Source: Pomphorhynchus laevis (lineage: Eukaryota; Acanthocephala; Palaeacanthocephala; Echinorhynchida; Pomphorhynchidae). Taken from it: 64,000 nt of DNA. Positions 63,121-64,000 of this stretch are shown here, piece by piece (the stretch's first letter is position 1; every line of letters begins with the position of its first letter). Location of the stretch: positions 124,001 through 188,000 of the forward strand of contig WNNJ02003187.1 in assembly GCA_012934845.2 (NCBI GenBank). Reading direction: 5' to 3'. The notes below the pieces were generated by a model. It saw only the letters and a list, made by a program, of their open reading frames with translations. It was not told the origin of the DNA and made no database searches. The translations under genes and the position numbers were made by a program.

Positions 63121-64000
63121 TGAAATATTGTATAATAATAAACAATATAATTGACTAACCTTGAATATCGACCTTCATTTTGCAAGTTATATAAGGTTAT
63201 TAAATGTTATATAATTACAAATATCATTATATTTAAGGAACGATTCTATATTCGTTGGGCCCGAAACCTGAAAACATAGCAGTTCTTCCTAGTGACGTAT
63301 ATTCCATATTCGATCGAATGCATCATATTTTATTTATTTGTCAATTCATAAAATTTGATTTTTATTTTACATTTTAATTATATATTTTATCGTTATATAA
63401 ATATAAATTGTATAAAATCTCATAAATTATTTATAATTTATGACTATTTATCTTTATTTTTAATTTATTTATAGTATAAAATACGTATACTCAGTTATCT
63501 GATCTGATTATGTAACATTGTATAATAGTAATAGACAATATTATCAACTAACTTTGTGGATCGAACTCTATTTTGCAAATTATATAAGATTATTAAATGT
63601 TATATAATAAAACGATCTTCATTAGGTATAAAGTTGAATTTATCTTTATTTTTAATTTATTAATAATATAAAATACGCAGACTCAAAAATTGAATTCAAA
63701 CAATTTGGATAAATTATGTACCAAACTATGTATTACTTTTGATGATATTATGTATTACTTTTAGTGATCACAAGAGACAAAATCTAAACGATAAAGCAAA
63801 CCCAATTATTTTTTTACATAATTGTATGCAACTTTTCTTTTTGAGATCAATTTAGATGCTATTTGTAGAAGTATTATAAGTGCTTCCTGACAAGTACCTC
63901 CAGAGGAAAAATTAGATTAATCTACAGAAGATGCCATTTTATTACATTTGGTTATTTTTCTACACTCGTAGTATTGTAAATCAGCAAAGCAGTTTTGTCT
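63121..64000. other. AT-rich DNA with PLE tail scraps, no gene
   Basis: Tail-like pieces at 63255-63500 (CCCGAAACCTGAAAACATAG; ending ATACGTATACTCAGTTATCTG) and 63660-63685. A direct repeat of CAATATTATCAACTAAC / CAATATAATTGACTAACC type occurs at 63145 and 63538. Nothing recognised to the window end. Confidence 0.5.

Noticed and set aside
1-64000. CRISPR array, rRNA genes, prokaryotic operons
   Set aside because: No spaced direct repeats with unique spacers, no rRNA signature, and all coding remains are of eukaryotic element type.

Overview
This is a gene-poor, AT-rich stretch of an animal genome, made mostly of layered retroelement remains. The best guess is a flatworm, at modest confidence. 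The reasons are CR1-type LINEs whose first ORF has a C-terminal RNA-binding-like domain of the type I associate with flatworm elements, an RTE LINE, a tRNA-derived SINE, and hammerhead-like motifs as in schistosome SINEs. There is no operon structure, rRNA, convincing tRNA gene or CRISPR. Family calls come from motifs read by eye.

Layout. 1-15.6 kb: CR1 LINE copies, one with a complete 982-codon second ORF (9518-12466), an RTE LINE (3.1-6.2 kb) and pieces of a Penelope-like element (PLE). 16.4-17.6 kb: a 16-bp minisatellite. 18.0-18.7 kb: a pair of hammerhead-like direct repeats. 19.3-22.0 kb: a LINE with a restriction-like endonuclease (RLE). 22.0-26.9 kb: a PLE scrap, a CR1 copy and the most complete PLE, whose GIY-YIG domain lies 5' of the reverse transcriptase (permuted, Naiad-like). 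27.1-30.5 kb: a four-helix membrane protein gene, a SINE, an acidic broken gene and an array of about 355-bp units. 31-35.4 kb: an LTR-element integrase fossil and another CR1. 35.6-37.5 kb: an intact gene for a 652-residue protein with eighteen 19-residue repeats; a diverged scrap of it lies at 39.5 kb. 37.6-45.6 kb: PLE remains and AT-rich DNA.

45.7-50.3 kb holds a second RLE LINE followed 24 bp later by an intact intronless ubiquilin-like ORF that lacks the ubiquitin-like domain. 50.4-52.9 kb is PLE; 53.1-56.2 kb a third RLE LINE; 58.5-61.8 kb more PLE around an L2/Rex-like LINE; 62.5-64 kb PLE tails and a 40-bp dimeric repeat.

Only three reading frames look like candidates for non-transposon proteins: the membrane protein (27079-27645), the repeat protein (35562-37520) and the ubiquilin-like ORF (48630-50291). 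The strongest unusual signals are the ubiquilin next to an RLE LINE, a CR1 3' hairpin conserved by compensatory changes in five copies, the permuted PLE with its solo tails, and several sequences carrying both hammerhead core blocks in ordinary or permuted order.
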